This document shows, one piece after another, positions 34,106 through 42,440 of a stretch of DNA of 59,416 bases (the stretch's first letter is position 1; the number at the start of each line of letters is the position of its first letter). The stretch is taken from IMG/VR virus record IMGVR_UViG_3300036790_000129, positions 1-59,416 of that record; one strand, given 5' to 3'. The translations under genes were made by a program, and so were the position numbers. The notes under the pieces were generated by a model. It did no database searches and was not told the DNA's origin. It was given only the letters and a program-made list of their open reading frames with translations. This DNA is from a virus.

Positions 34106-34912
34106 TTATTGATTGGAAGTAAAATTCCAGTACACAGTGAAGGTCACTGTGAAAGTGCTGCCATACACGGCATCCGTCACGATGCACTGATATGTGCCAA
34201 CAATCGGCGTGTTGACATTGCTGCCCGTCAATCCAGCGGTGGCTGATGCGCCTGAGGCCGTAGGCGCACTACCTCCTCCACTAACCTTGGACCATGCGTA
34301 GGAGTAACTGCCTGATCCATAGTAGGCCGTCACCGACATGATATAGGTGGCCGAGCAACTGCTGTTAGGCGGCTTGTCGTAACTACAGCTGCCACCACTA
34401 CTTGTCCCCACTGCATGCAGTCCCTGCGGACCTTGTGCGCCACGGGGTCCGGTCGGACCGGTCGGCCCCGTGGGACCGGGCGTCGTAGAGGTTGGCCCGG
34501 TAGGACCGATGGGCCCGGTCGGACCGATGGGACCCGGTACGATAGAGGTAGGCCCGACCGGGCCGGTGGTTCCCGTAGGACCGGTCGGGCCCGTAGGACC
34601 GGTCGGCCCGATATTGCCGATCGGACCCACGGGGCTCGATCCGGTGGGGCCACGGGGTCCGGTCAAACCCGTGGGACCCCGTGGCCCGGTCGGACCGGTA
34701 GGTCCTGTGGTCGAGGATGGCGTACCCGCCGGGCCCGTGGGTCCAGTCGGGCCGGTGGGGCCGGGCGAGCCTGTGCTACCGGTGGGACCTGTTGAACCCG
34801 TCCCGCCGGGCGTGCTGGAACTGGGGCCGGTCGGACCGGTCGATCCAGTCGGCCCGGTCGGCCCGGTCGGCCCTGTTGAACCCAGTAGATAATGGCTCAG
34901 TGGTACGCTCAT
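34106..34912 (-). CDS. Collagen-like fibre protein with Ig-like C-terminal domain
   Basis: A 268-residue protein. [11 protein letters not shown] is followed by about 170 residues of Gly-X-Y triplets, mostly GPT, with short breaks (SSSTPGG, SIVPG, STTPG). The C-terminal 80 residues are a Ser/Gly/Thr-rich beta-sandwich ([32 protein letters not shown]) like an Ig/PKD fold. It starts only 3 bases after the TAA of the upstream collagen-like gene, in the same frame, with a similar N terminus. Translation may restart here or read through. Confidence 0.82.
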   Translation of the reverse strand: MSVPLSHYLLGSTGPTGPTGPTGSTGPTGPSSSTPGGTGSTGPTGSTGSPGPTGPTGPTGPAGTPSSTTGPTGPTGPRGPTGLTGPRGPTGSSPVGPIGNIGPTGPTGPTGPTGTTGPVGPTSIVPGPIGPTGPIGPTGPTSTTPGPTGPTGPTGPRGAQGPQGLHAVGTSSGGSCSYDKPPNSSCSATYIMSVTAYYGSGSYSYAWSKVSGGGSAPTASGASATAGLTGSNVNTPIVGTYQCIVTDAVYGSTFTVTFTVYWNFTSNQ

Positions 34913-34915
34913 GGT

Positions 34916-35410
34916 TTACCCCGGATTGCCGATCGGACCCGTAGGACCGGTCGGGCCCGTAGGACCGGTCGGCCCCGGGGGCCCCGCATTGCCGGTCGGC
35001 CCCGTGGGACCGGTGGGACCCGTTGGCCCGATGGGACCCGAAGGTCCGGTGGAACCGGGCGCACCCGTCGGACCCGTCGGGCCGGTCGGACCGGTCGCGC
35101 CGGGTGTCGTGGAGGCTGGGCCTTGCGGACCCGTCGCACCAGTCAAACCGGTCGGCCCGGTAGGACCCGTCGCACCGGTCGAACCCGTGGGCCCGATGGG
35201 TCCGGTGGGCCCCACGGCTCCCGGCGCACCGGTCGGGCCAGTCGGGCCGGTCGGGCCCGGTGTTGAGGAAGGGGTACCGCTGGCACCGCTCGGACCCGTC
35301 GGGCCGGTCGGACCCGGTGCTCCGGTCGGACCGGTCGCGCCGGTGGGTCCTGTGGCTCCCGTCGGCCCGGTCGGACCAAAACGCAGCAGCGTGGAGTAGT
35401 TGACTGACAT
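34916..35410 (-). CDS. Collagen-like protein lacking a C-terminal domain
   Basis: A 164-residue protein. A 10-residue head ([10 protein letters not shown]) is followed by nearly uninterrupted Gly-X-Y triplets up to the stop codon (GPIGNPG then TAA). It has no folding or receptor domain of its own, which is odd for a collagen-like fibre. The next gene is in the same frame with only TAA and one codon between, so the two may act as one fibre if the stop is suppressed, or may assemble together. Upstream, GGGG lies about 6 bases before the ATG. Confidence 0.72.
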   Translation of the reverse strand: MSVNYSTLLRFGPTGPTGATGPTGATGPTGAPGPTGPTGPSGASGTPSSTPGPTGPTGPTGAPGAVGPTGPIGPTGSTGATGPTGPTGLTGATGPQGPASTTPGATGPTGPTGPTGAPGSTGPSGPIGPTGPTGPTGPTGNAGPPGPTGPTGPTGPTGPIGNPG

Positions 35411-35414
35411 GGCT

Positions 35415-36155
35415 TTACCCCATCGTCCGCAAGCGCCAACCGTAGGCCGAGCCCGCCCAGAACAACGAGACGGATGCATTCTGCACGTCGAAATTGATCG
35501 TGGCGTTCGAGGTTCCCTCGATGAACTGGCCACTGGCCGCGTTGAGCGTGACCAACTGGCTGCCGGTGAGCGAACCACCCACCAGTGTGATGTTGATCGG
35601 CGAATTTCCCATCGTGGTTTCGGTGGGCAGGTTGATGATGATGTTGCCCGCCGTGGAGTCCACGGCGTAGGAGCCACCGTCAAGTGCCGTGATCGTGGCC
35701 GGTCCGGTGGTGACGCTGGCATACGCGGCGAAATACAGGCTGCCGAAGTTGGCAATGTCGGTGGTGTGCGCCAGATCCGTCGAGCCGAACGATGCGCCCG
35801 AGGTATAGGACGAGTTCACGTAGTACAGGCTGCCATTGGGCGCCGCATTGAAGGCGTCTCCCACGGCATACAGCGTGGAAGCGGTCCATGCACCGCGCAC
35901 ATTCAGTGGTGTATTGGCCAACAGTGGCTGACCGTTCGCATCGAACTTCAACCATTTGTTGACACGCGAAGCCGCTGCCGGAAGATCCGTCAGTGTTTCG
36001 CCAGTCGGCGCCTTGATCGCCCGGTTGGTGTCGGCATACACACCATCGAAACCGCTCTGCACACCCTGAAGTTCGGTATCGACGGATTCAGAGCGTGCAG
36101 TCTGGCCCGGTTGGCCAGAGAAGTTATCCTGATAATACGGGTTGCTGACAGGCAT
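35415..36155 (-). CDS. Tail fibre N-terminal/attachment-type protein
   Basis: A 246-residue protein. Start ATG 36155 overlaps the preceding stop (ATGA), preferred over an upstream ATG at 36197. The opening [20 protein letters not shown] and [14 protein letters not shown] is the pattern of many phage fibre virion-attachment domains. The remainder is a beta-rich shaft or tip ([20 protein letters not shown]). It is followed by the collagen-like genes and probably anchors the fibre to the tail. Confidence 0.75.
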   Translation of the reverse strand: MPVSNPYYQDNFSGQPGQTARSESVDTELQGVQSGFDGVYADTNRAIKAPTGETLTDLPAAASRVNKWLKFDANGQPLLANTPLNVRGAWTASTLYAVGDAFNAAPNGSLYYVNSSYTSGASFGSTDLAHTTDIANFGSLYFAAYASVTTGPATITALDGGSYAVDSTAGNIIINLPTETTMGNSPINITLVGGSLTGSQLVTLNAASGQFIEGTSNATINFDVQNASVSLFWAGSAYGWRLRTMG

Positions 36156-38308
36156 CACTGATTCCCCGTGTTGCGGTTGATGATGCGCGGCGACCATTGC
36201 AGTGATGCACCATAGATGGTGGACGCCGCATCGGTGTTGCTGTTTCCAGCAAAGAAAAGGCCAATGTTGTAGCCCTCACCTTCGACCTTCATGATGGCCT
36301 GTGCGTATTGCGCGGCATCCCATATGAATTCATCCCACAATGCCACATCCCAGAAACCACCGTTGCCGTTGAAATCCAGTGACTGGTTGACTTGACCAGA
36401 ACGATTTCCGTAGTCGTAATCGACTGACATGCTGAGCGACATCGGCCCTTCCGGCGACAGGTCAACTTGAATGCGCCGATATCGCTTGAACGTGTCGGGT
36501 GATTTCGAGGCATCGTAGGCAAGACGCAGGAAGTGCATGATGTTCTGGCCGTCGAAGCTGTTGCCACGATCCATGGCATAGACATAACCATTCACGTCGC
36601 CCATGCAAGCAAATTCCACCTGCACGCCATGAGCAACATCCTGAATATACCCACCCCAGAAGCCACTAGGCACATGAACCACTTCACCCGAGGTCCAACC
36701 GCTGAATTTTCCAGCCGCATTCATGCCTAGACACATCACCGTTCCGGAAGCGAACATCAGCCGATACAGATTCTTCTGACGCGTGGTGACCGCGCCGACA
36801 GGTGTGTCACCGTACACAAGGTCAGGGATCAGCGAAAGGATCAGATCGGATAAGCTCTGTGCCTCGAAATTGCCGTACTGCGATGTGGCGGCCGCACTGG
36901 TGAAGCCACGATCTTCCATGAACACGATCTGCCCGGGATTTTCATCCGTGTTGGCGACCGAACCGGCGTTCGGCGAGTAGATCTGGATCTGGAACAATTC
37001 AACTGAAATGCCAGTCAGCGTCCACAAGCGGCGCCGGGTGCCGATGATGAGGGTCTGCGAGATATCCTCACGCAGGAACGTCACATCCTCGCCAACCAGT
37101 CGCATTGACGCACCGAACACGGCATTCCAGTTCAAGGGTAGCTGATAGCCGGAGTTCTGCAGGCTACCTCCCGCGAAACTGTAGAACAGGTAACTGGCAT
37201 GGACTTCGAGATTAGTAGGAATATCCGGCGAGTTTCCTGTCTCGATCAACACGAACGTGTTGGTTACTTGGTCGTATTCAAAACCATTGCCAACACCATT
37301 GATGCCATACAGTCGAAAGCCGGTGATTGGATTTTGCACGGCATTGAAGTTGTAGGTACGGAACTTGTAATAGCCGCCCGGAGGAATAACCTGTGCCGCG
37401 CTGGACAGGTAATTCATGTAGGTTACGCCAGCTACCTGCAACGCTTCGCCGGCTACAGGTGTACCGGTAATCGACGCCACGATGAAATAGCCTGCTGCAT
37501 CCGTGCCCCACGTGCCGGTCATGGCGTTGATACGCTTGACTGTCATGGTCGCACCCGAGGTGGCGCCCGTCAGGAACGTTCCTTCAGCGGGGGCATCCAT
37601 ATTTCCGTCACTGTAGATACCGGTATCGAAGTAGACCTTGGTGCCAAGTTCGATCTTTACCCAGCCACTATTGCTGGACTGCCACATGTCCACCGCCGTG
37701 CCGGCTGCGTTATTACGAAAAGCGTAGACGTAGTCGAGGTAGGGATGAGCGCCAAGCACGGGACCACTGGACGCCGCACCCCCGACTGGTCCAATGAAAG
37801 ACTGGAAATACAAGTATTTTTGCAACTCGTATTCAGTGGTCAGCGCCGTAGTGATACCCGAATCATTGCCCGGCGTGCCAATGCTTGTTGTTGTTCCGGC
37901 AGAGGAGGTGATGGTCGATCCCTTGCCGATAAAGGTTCCAGTGACCAGTACCAGCACAAGTACGCTGTTGATCACATCTACATAGGCGACAACGCCTGTT
38001 GCGCCAGAACCCGACTCGGTGCACACGACACCGGGTGCCGGATTGTAACCCGTACCCACAGCGAGAGATATGTACAGTTCCTGCGAAGGACTAGGCTGAC
38101 CACTGAATCGCTCATAGCCGTCCCAGCGGCGGTAACCACCACGCACGCCGGGCTCGTAGTTCAACACGCCAAGCAGCTGACCGGGTAGCACCATGGATGG
38201 TGGGTCCATGATGTTCAGACCACCATTGAACGCATATGCGTCCGCCACCTTGATGTCGGTCTTGAGAGTCAGCGCCCCCGATGATCGCAGTGCGGTGGCC
38301 AGATCCAT
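36155..38308 (-). CDS. Tail nozzle/stabilisation-type structural protein
   Basis: A 717-residue beta-rich protein. NIMDPPSMVLPGQLLGVLNYEPG near the N terminus, QTLIIGTRRRLWTLTG in the middle and FKRYRRIQVDLSPEGPMSLS near the C terminus occur in a class of large podoviral tail proteins analogous to P22 gp10 (nozzle/hub). It lies between the adaptor-like gene and the fibre genes, as such proteins usually do. Assignment is from position, size and style rather than a definite family match. Confidence 0.65.
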   Translation of the reverse strand: MDLATALRSSGALTLKTDIKVADAYAFNGGLNIMDPPSMVLPGQLLGVLNYEPGVRGGYRRWDGYERFSGQPSPSQELYISLAVGTGYNPAPGVVCTESGSGATGVVAYVDVINSVLVLVLVTGTFIGKGSTITSSAGTTTSIGTPGNDSGITTALTTEYELQKYLYFQSFIGPVGGAASSGPVLGAHPYLDYVYAFRNNAAGTAVDMWQSSNSGWVKIELGTKVYFDTGIYSDGNMDAPAEGTFLTGATSGATMTVKRINAMTGTWGTDAAGYFIVASITGTPVAGEALQVAGVTYMNYLSSAAQVIPPGGYYKFRTYNFNAVQNPITGFRLYGINGVGNGFEYDQVTNTFVLIETGNSPDIPTNLEVHASYLFYSFAGGSLQNSGYQLPLNWNAVFGASMRLVGEDVTFLREDISQTLIIGTRRRLWTLTGISVELFQIQIYSPNAGSVANTDENPGQIVFMEDRGFTSAAATSQYGNFEAQSLSDLILSLIPDLVYGDTPVGAVTTRQKNLYRLMFASGTVMCLGMNAAGKFSGWTSGEVVHVPSGFWGGYIQDVAHGVQVEFACMGDVNGYVYAMDRGNSFDGQNIMHFLRLAYDASKSPDTFKRYRRIQVDLSPEGPMSLSMSVDYDYGNRSGQVNQSLDFNGNGGFWDVALWDEFIWDAAQYAQAIMKVEGEGYNIGLFFAGNSNTDAASTIYGASLQWSPRIINRNTGNQ

Positions 38309-38311
38309 GAC

Positions 38312-39028
38312 TTAATCCACATAGCTTTGAGGGACGGTGGTGGTGTCGTTGCGCAGCGTGCGACCAGCAAGATTGTCAGGCAGGCAATATCCCTGCATCT
38401 TGTCCAACTGATCACTGTATTCGGCGCTGGCGCTGGTCATGATCTCTTGGGCATTCTCGCGCCCGGCGTAAATGATCTTGGCACGCTCGGTGATGATCGT
38501 GTCGAAGTTGTTCGGGATCGGACTCGTATCCGTGTCGAGCTGCATCCGGTTGCTGACCACGTAGTATTCCATCGCGAATGTAGTCAGGACAGGCATGTTG
38601 TGCGACAACCAGATATTGCCGGCTGGATCAATCGAAAAATACGTCGGCACAAGCTGCGTATTGATCGGCTTTGACAAGTAGACCTTGTAGAACTGGTTCC
38701 ACTCCATCCATGGAATTTTCTGCGCCGTGGCTAGGCCGAAATTGATCCACAGGGACTCAAGATTGTAGGACTGGATATCCGCCGCCCATACAGGCGGCGA
38801 CGTGAGCAGGCTATTGGAGGTTGCCGCGCAGGTGATCGCGATGTCTTGGACCCAGAGGAAATTCCACTGGGTCCACAGGTTCTGCAGGTACAGGTCTGAG
38901 CGTGACACCCAGTTGCAGATACGGATCAGCTCCTGATTGGTCAGGTTCTGAGTGGACTGCAGTGTGCCGCCCGCAATGCCGAGATCAGCCACGATGTCCT
39001 TGCACAGCGCGAGGTAGCTGCGCGACAT
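38312..39028 (-). CDS. Head-tail adaptor-like protein
   Basis: A 238-residue protein. The pattern TNQELIRICNWVSRSDLYLQ, LWTQWNFLW, a middle domain, and a C-terminal helix with ITERAKIIYAGRENAQEIM resembles P22 gp4-type adaptors, which bind the portal ring and carry the tail. It is placed 3 bases from the nozzle-like gene and downstream of the capsid genes. Confidence is moderate since the match is by eye. Confidence 0.65.
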   Translation of the reverse strand: MSRSYLALCKDIVADLGIAGGTLQSTQNLTNQELIRICNWVSRSDLYLQNLWTQWNFLWVQDIAITCAATSNSLLTSPPVWAADIQSYNLESLWINFGLATAQKIPWMEWNQFYKVYLSKPINTQLVPTYFSIDPAGNIWLSHNMPVLTTFAMEYYVVSNRMQLDTDTSPIPNNFDTIITERAKIIYAGRENAQEIMTSASAEYSDQLDKMQGYCLPDNLAGRTLRNDTTTVPQSYVD

Positions 39029-39031
39029 GGA

Positions 39032-39454
39032 TCAGCTCGCATACTGCGCGATGAACCGGATATTGCCGTCGCGGTTGTCCAGAGCTGGCGTGTAGTCGAA
39101 GGGTACATTCTGCGCATGGAGCGCATCGACCATCTTCAACGCAATGCCATGCACTTCCTCGTCGGATTTGTCGGCCAGCTTGTTGACGATCTCCGGATTG
39201 ACCGGGGTGCGATCGGGTTCCTGAATCGGCTTGGGTGCCTCTTCGGGATTGATGCCGCCAAGCGATTCGATCAGTGCCATCTTGGAGGCGTTGTGCGGAC
39301 TTTCCACCGCCAGATTGCCATTGGCCAAGAAATACAGGCCATGTTGGTAGAACTTGACGGCGGTATCACGCGCGTCGGGCTCGCCCGTGCCTTGGAACAC
39401 CTGACCGAACGGGAGATCGCGATTCAATTTCATCTGCAACAGACTCATGGTCAT
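39032..39454 (-). CDS. Virion-region hypothetical protein
   Basis: A 140-residue protein starting in an ATGA overlap at 39454. It is helical, with FYQHGLYFLANGNLAV in the middle and DEEVHGIALKMVDALHAQNVPFDY near the end. No family was recognised. Its place between capsid and adaptor genes suggests a minor structural or assembly role. Confidence 0.6.
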   Translation of the reverse strand: MTMSLLQMKLNRDLPFGQVFQGTGEPDARDTAVKFYQHGLYFLANGNLAVESPHNASKMALIESLGGINPEEAPKPIQEPDRTPVNPEIVNKLADKSDEEVHGIALKMVDALHAQNVPFDYTPALDNRDGNIRFIAQYAS

Positions 39455-39774
39455 GCCCTCTGCTTGCCGAACTGGTTCGTGCGAACCGGGAACTGGTCGT
39501 TTTCGCCCTGCCCGGCCATCGGCTCACGCAGGGACAGTCCATCACCGAGCGGGAGATCACCGGAGCGATCCGCCGTGATCTCGGCATGGGTACGCATGAT
39601 GTGCTTCGAGCGCCGGGACGCCATGCCATCATCCGTCGTGGAATTGTAGTTGGGCTCCATGGAAGGTAGATCCGGATCGGCCCGGTTCACTTCCAGTGCC
39701 ACGTTGAACGCCGGCATGGGCGCAGACAGCGCCTCGGCCAACGTCAGTTTTTCGGGGGCAGGTTTGTTCGACAT
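39451..39774 (-). CDS. Virion-region hypothetical protein
   Basis: A 107-residue hydrophilic protein. GGAGAG lies about 7 bases before ATG 39774; ATG 39777 is nearly as good. Sequence MSNKPAPEKLTLAEALSAPM, then polar and charged residues with no clear fold. It overlaps the following gene by ATGA. Confidence 0.55.
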   Translation of the reverse strand: MSNKPAPEKLTLAEALSAPMPAFNVALEVNRADPDLPSMEPNYNSTTDDGMASRRSKHIMRTHAEITADRSGDLPLGDGLSLREPMAGQGENDQFPVRTNQFGKQRA

Positions 39775-39845
39775 CATGACTCTCCACGCGAGGAGGGCGC
39801 ATCGGCTTACCGACACGCCCTCGTAGGTTCCAGTCTACGCGGGAA

Positions 39846-40172
39846 TCAGCCCCACTGCAGCTTGGCGCCCGCTCCACCGTTGTCCACGGCACCACGCTCG
39901 GGGCCATCCGGCTTGCCGGTGGAGTCATCGCGACCCTCACCGAGCGAATCGGGTTCCTCGTCGTGGAAATCATCGCATTCGGACAGGCCCATCACGAGGG
40001 ACTGTCCCGTCGATGGCGGCCGGCGACTGGACTTGTCACCAAACTCGGGGCCGGTGACGGCATTGGCGCCTTCGAAGTTCTCACCGGTCGGAAATTCATC
40101 CGGACCCAGCTGCGTTTCGCCGTTGCCGGCGGTCGCCTTGCGGGATTCGGGACTGCTGCGTTCGCTACCCAT
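39846..40172 (-). CDS. Acidic, low-complexity hypothetical protein
   Basis: A 108-residue, very hydrophilic protein rich in Gly, Asp, Glu, Ser and Pro (DDFHDEEPDSLGEGRDDSTG) and likely disordered. It lies between the decoration-like protein and the adaptor region. A role in capsid assembly is possible. No family was recognised. Confidence 0.5.
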   Translation of the reverse strand: MGSERSSPESRKATAGNGETQLGPDEFPTGENFEGANAVTGPEFGDKSSRRPPSTGQSLVMGLSECDDFHDEEPDSLGEGRDDSTGKPDGPERGAVDNGGAGAKLQWG

Positions 40173-40201
40173 GACGATTCTCCTGTGACGGGCGAGGTGG
40201 A

Positions 40202-40657
40202 TTACGGAGTGATCTGGTCGTACCCGACCACCACGATCACGGTTGCAGTACCGGCGGGCGTACCTCCCGTGGGTGCCACGAAGGTGACGATGAGGTCATG
40301 CAGGCCAGCACCGGAATTGTAGTTGCCGGCGAGGTAGACCGCCGTGGCGGCATTGCCATACTGGTTGCCGACACCGAACAGGCCACCGGTCACATCGGAC
40401 GCACCAAAGGTGTTCCCGGCGGCGAGCGCGCCCGGCGACAGCTGGCCGAAGGCATTGGCCGTGGTGCCGTCACCGATCTGCACGTTGGCCGGCGTGGTCA
40501 CCTGCGTGAATAGGACCGTGGCCGAGAACAGGATATCGCAGACGCGGGCCATCTTGGCGCCACGCGGAATCTTCATCTTGGCGGTCGAGCCGCTGGCGAA
40601 GTTGACACTCGGAAAGGTATAGCATACTTCCGAGAGGTTGTCGTAATTGCTGGACAT
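40202..40657 (-). CDS. Probable capsid decoration or minor head protein
   Basis: A 151-residue beta-rich protein directly downstream of the major capsid gene. It has KIPRGAKMARVCDILFSATVLF, and a C-terminal strand pair (DLIVTFVAPTGGTPAGTATVIV). Head-decoration genes commonly sit here and have this composition. The message between this gene and the capsid gene carries a strong hairpin (40684-40709). Confidence 0.6.
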   Translation of the reverse strand: MSSNYDNLSEVCYTFPSVNFASGSTAKMKIPRGAKMARVCDILFSATVLFTQVTTPANVQIGDGTTANAFGQLSPGALAAGNTFGASDVTGGLFGVGNQYGNAATAVYLAGNYNSGAGLHDLIVTFVAPTGGTPAGTATVIVVVGYDQITP

Positions 40658-40683
40658 GATCGTGTCTCCGCGAAATGGGTGGA

Positions 40684-40709
40684 AGCGCGGCGCCTTTTAA
40701 CGCCGCGCT
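40684..40709 (-). terminator. Hairpin after the major capsid gene
   Basis: A perfect 9-base stem (AGCGCGGCG with CGCCGCGCT, 8-base loop), 4 bases after the capsid stop on the minus strand. Only two Ts follow, so it is more likely a partial attenuator or mRNA 3' stabiliser than a full terminator. It would favour excess capsid message over downstream genes. Confidence 0.5.
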
Positions 40710-40713
40710 CAAA

Positions 40714-42421
40714 TCAGCTGGCCGAGTTCCACTTGACGATACGGGCATTGGCCGCGTCCGCCGTGGAGGCGCCATGCACCAGACCATAACCGCCAAGGTA
40801 ATACCACGCGATGCCGCGCGAACGGCCGAAGTCGGTGGGGATCTTGCCTCGGATCTCCTCGGGGATGACCATGGCCTCGGCCACCGTGTCCTCGCCAAAG
40901 AAGAAACACCAGTCGGACACACCACCGGTCCATGGCACCGGGTTACGGAAGGTGTAGCCGGAAGCATTCACCGCACCGCCGTGCGCGATGGCCGTCTGCT
41001 CGATGAAGCGGATACCCTCGTAGCGGCCGATCTCGCCATTGGCGATCAGCTGGAAGCCCGTTTCCACGTACTGGTGGATCGACTCCAGCGAATTCTTGAA
41101 CGTGCGCAGCGTGGTCGGCCACGCGATGGCGTAGTAGTCATCATCCACATACGGTGGGATGTTGGCTTCCTTCATCAGGTCCGAAATCGCCTTCACGTGC
41201 GAGTTGTTCATCGCGATCGCGTTGGTAATGCCGGTCGCGCCGACACTGGAGGTGACCGAGGTGGTGGAGTTGCCACCGGTCGGAGCCACCTGCAGCACGG
41301 TCGAGTTGAACTGTGCCCATGCCGCGCCGTCCAGCGTTTCCTTCGCATCCACCTTCAGCACCTTGTGGATGATCTCGGTGACCGGGTGCTTGGACATGTC
41401 ATCCAGCTTGCCGGTGTACGGCACGCTGTTGCCGTACTCGGTGATCGTCAGGCTGGCCTGACCCACCGTGAAGTTGGTGGACGGCATATCCACATCTTCA
41501 CTGATCTGGCCACCGCCGTTGGCGACACGCGAGTAAGTGTTCCAGTTGAACAACTGGCCGCTGTGCAGACCTTTCTCGGTCGCATCCTTGGCATCGCAAA
41601 ATTGTGAGTTGTTACAGTGACTTACGTCACCGGGCTGACCTTGCGAGGGCTAGCCTCTGCACGTCGCCGTGCAGGCCGGACTATATCATCAGACAAAACC
41701 AAAGCCTTGCCTGCGCAACGTGTAGTCTCTGAGGGTTCTATGAGCAAATCACGTTCGATAAAGAACTGCTTTTGCAACTCGGCGAATTCAGGAGTGTTAG
41801 CGTAAAGGTGACTTGTCGTGTTGCCACCTTTCGGAAATTTCTGCACAAAGTTGATTGCCTTGAGCATCACTTCCGCCTGTCCTCGTTTCGTCGTCAAATA
41901 AGGCAAGATCTCTGTCAGAACCTTTTTTGCCGAACCTTGGCTATGTACCACAATTGCCAGTTGATCCTTGTAATGGGCTTTTCTACGACGATTGATGTTG
42001 TAGAAAAAGACACATCCAAGTCCTTCCAGAATTCGGGATATTTTGGCAATCATTGCCACATCGGTATTGATGACGCGAAACTTTGGTCGCCAATAAGGCT
42101 TTCCGTTGGTATTCGCTTTCACCACCTGCCAATCGAGATTCCCTTCTCCATCTACGATCCCCGCTAGCCAAGCATAGTCTTCCCTGCTGATTGACCGCAC
42201 CGTCAGATTTTCACACTGTGGTACTGACGGATACTCGGTTATTCCAGCATTTAGTTGCGTTTTCATTCCGCCAATTACACACGATCTTTAGGATCGTGTC
42301 AAGAACCCGAAGGTCAACGGAACTTTACGGTGGGCAAGAGCGCCATGCGCAGCACATTGCTGAGCTGGTCAGCGTACATATAGCCACCCAAAGTATTGAC
42401 GCTCCATACTTGACCTGACAT
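40714..42421 (-). CDS. Major capsid protein, gene split by a group I intron
   Basis: Two exons: exon 1 42421-42317 (35 codons, beginning MSGQVWSVNTLGGYM and ending LLPTVKFR) and exon 2 41604-40714 (296 codons plus stop, beginning QFCDAKDATEKG). Joined, they give 331 residues of the N4-gp56-type major capsid family, in which VKFRQFCDAKDA is contiguous. In unspliced RNA, exon 1 runs into TGA directly after codon 35. GGAGA lies 8 bases before the ATG. The scaffold gene is 19 bases upstream and the portal beyond it. Without splicing there would be no capsid protein, so the intron must excise efficiently. Confidence 0.9.
41605..42316 (-). mobile_element. Group I intron in the major capsid gene
   Basis: A 712-nt intron between codons 35 and 36. 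P1: exon end TTCCGT pairs with GCGGAA (42266-42271), with the T.G wobble at the splice site. P10: AATTG (42272-42276) pairs with exon 2 start CAATT. The P1 loop holds a hairpin (ACACGATC/GATCGTGT, 42279-42299). P7-type strands GAGACTACACG (41719-41729) and GATATAGTCC (41678-41687) are clear, and a P9 stem CTGCAC/GTGCAG lies at 41657-41674. The predicted last intron base is A, not the usual G. It carries a LAGLIDADG endonuclease that overlaps P7. Confidence 0.88.
41622..42266 (-). CDS. Intron-encoded LAGLIDADG homing endonuclease
   Basis: A 214-residue endonuclease with one clear LAGLIDADG motif, WLAGIVDGEGNL (residues about 33-44), typical of single-motif enzymes that dimerise. A central basic, beta-rich region (YNINRRRKAHYKDQLAIVV) should contact DNA. 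The ATG shares its A with the intron guide sequence. The reading frame runs through P7 and P9 to within 17 bases of the 3' splice site, so its basic C terminus (RPARRRAEASPRK) is encoded by the ribozyme core. It would cut intronless capsid genes to spread the intron. Confidence 0.9.
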   Translation of the reverse strand: MKTQLNAGITEYPSVPQCENLTVRSISREDYAWLAGIVDGEGNLDWQVVKANTNGKPYWRPKFRVINTDVAMIAKISRILEGLGCVFFYNINRRRKAHYKDQLAIVVHSQGSAKKVLTEILPYLTTKRGQAEVMLKAINFVQKFPKGGNTTSHLYANTPEFAELQKQFFIERDLLIEPSETTRCAGKALVLSDDIVRPARRRAEASPRKVSPVT

Positions 42422-42440
42422 AGCACTTTCTCCGGTTGAA

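Noticed and set aside
32080-35360. Short tandem DNA repeats resembling a CRISPR array
   Set aside because: Period is 9 bases or multiples, in frame with Gly-X-Y codons, with no constant repeat/variable spacer pattern.
34470-35399. Long plus-strand frames rich in Gly-Pro-Val across the collagen-like genes
   Set aside because: They are the antisense reading of GPT repeat DNA; the minus-strand frames have proper starts, operon spacing and non-repeat domains.
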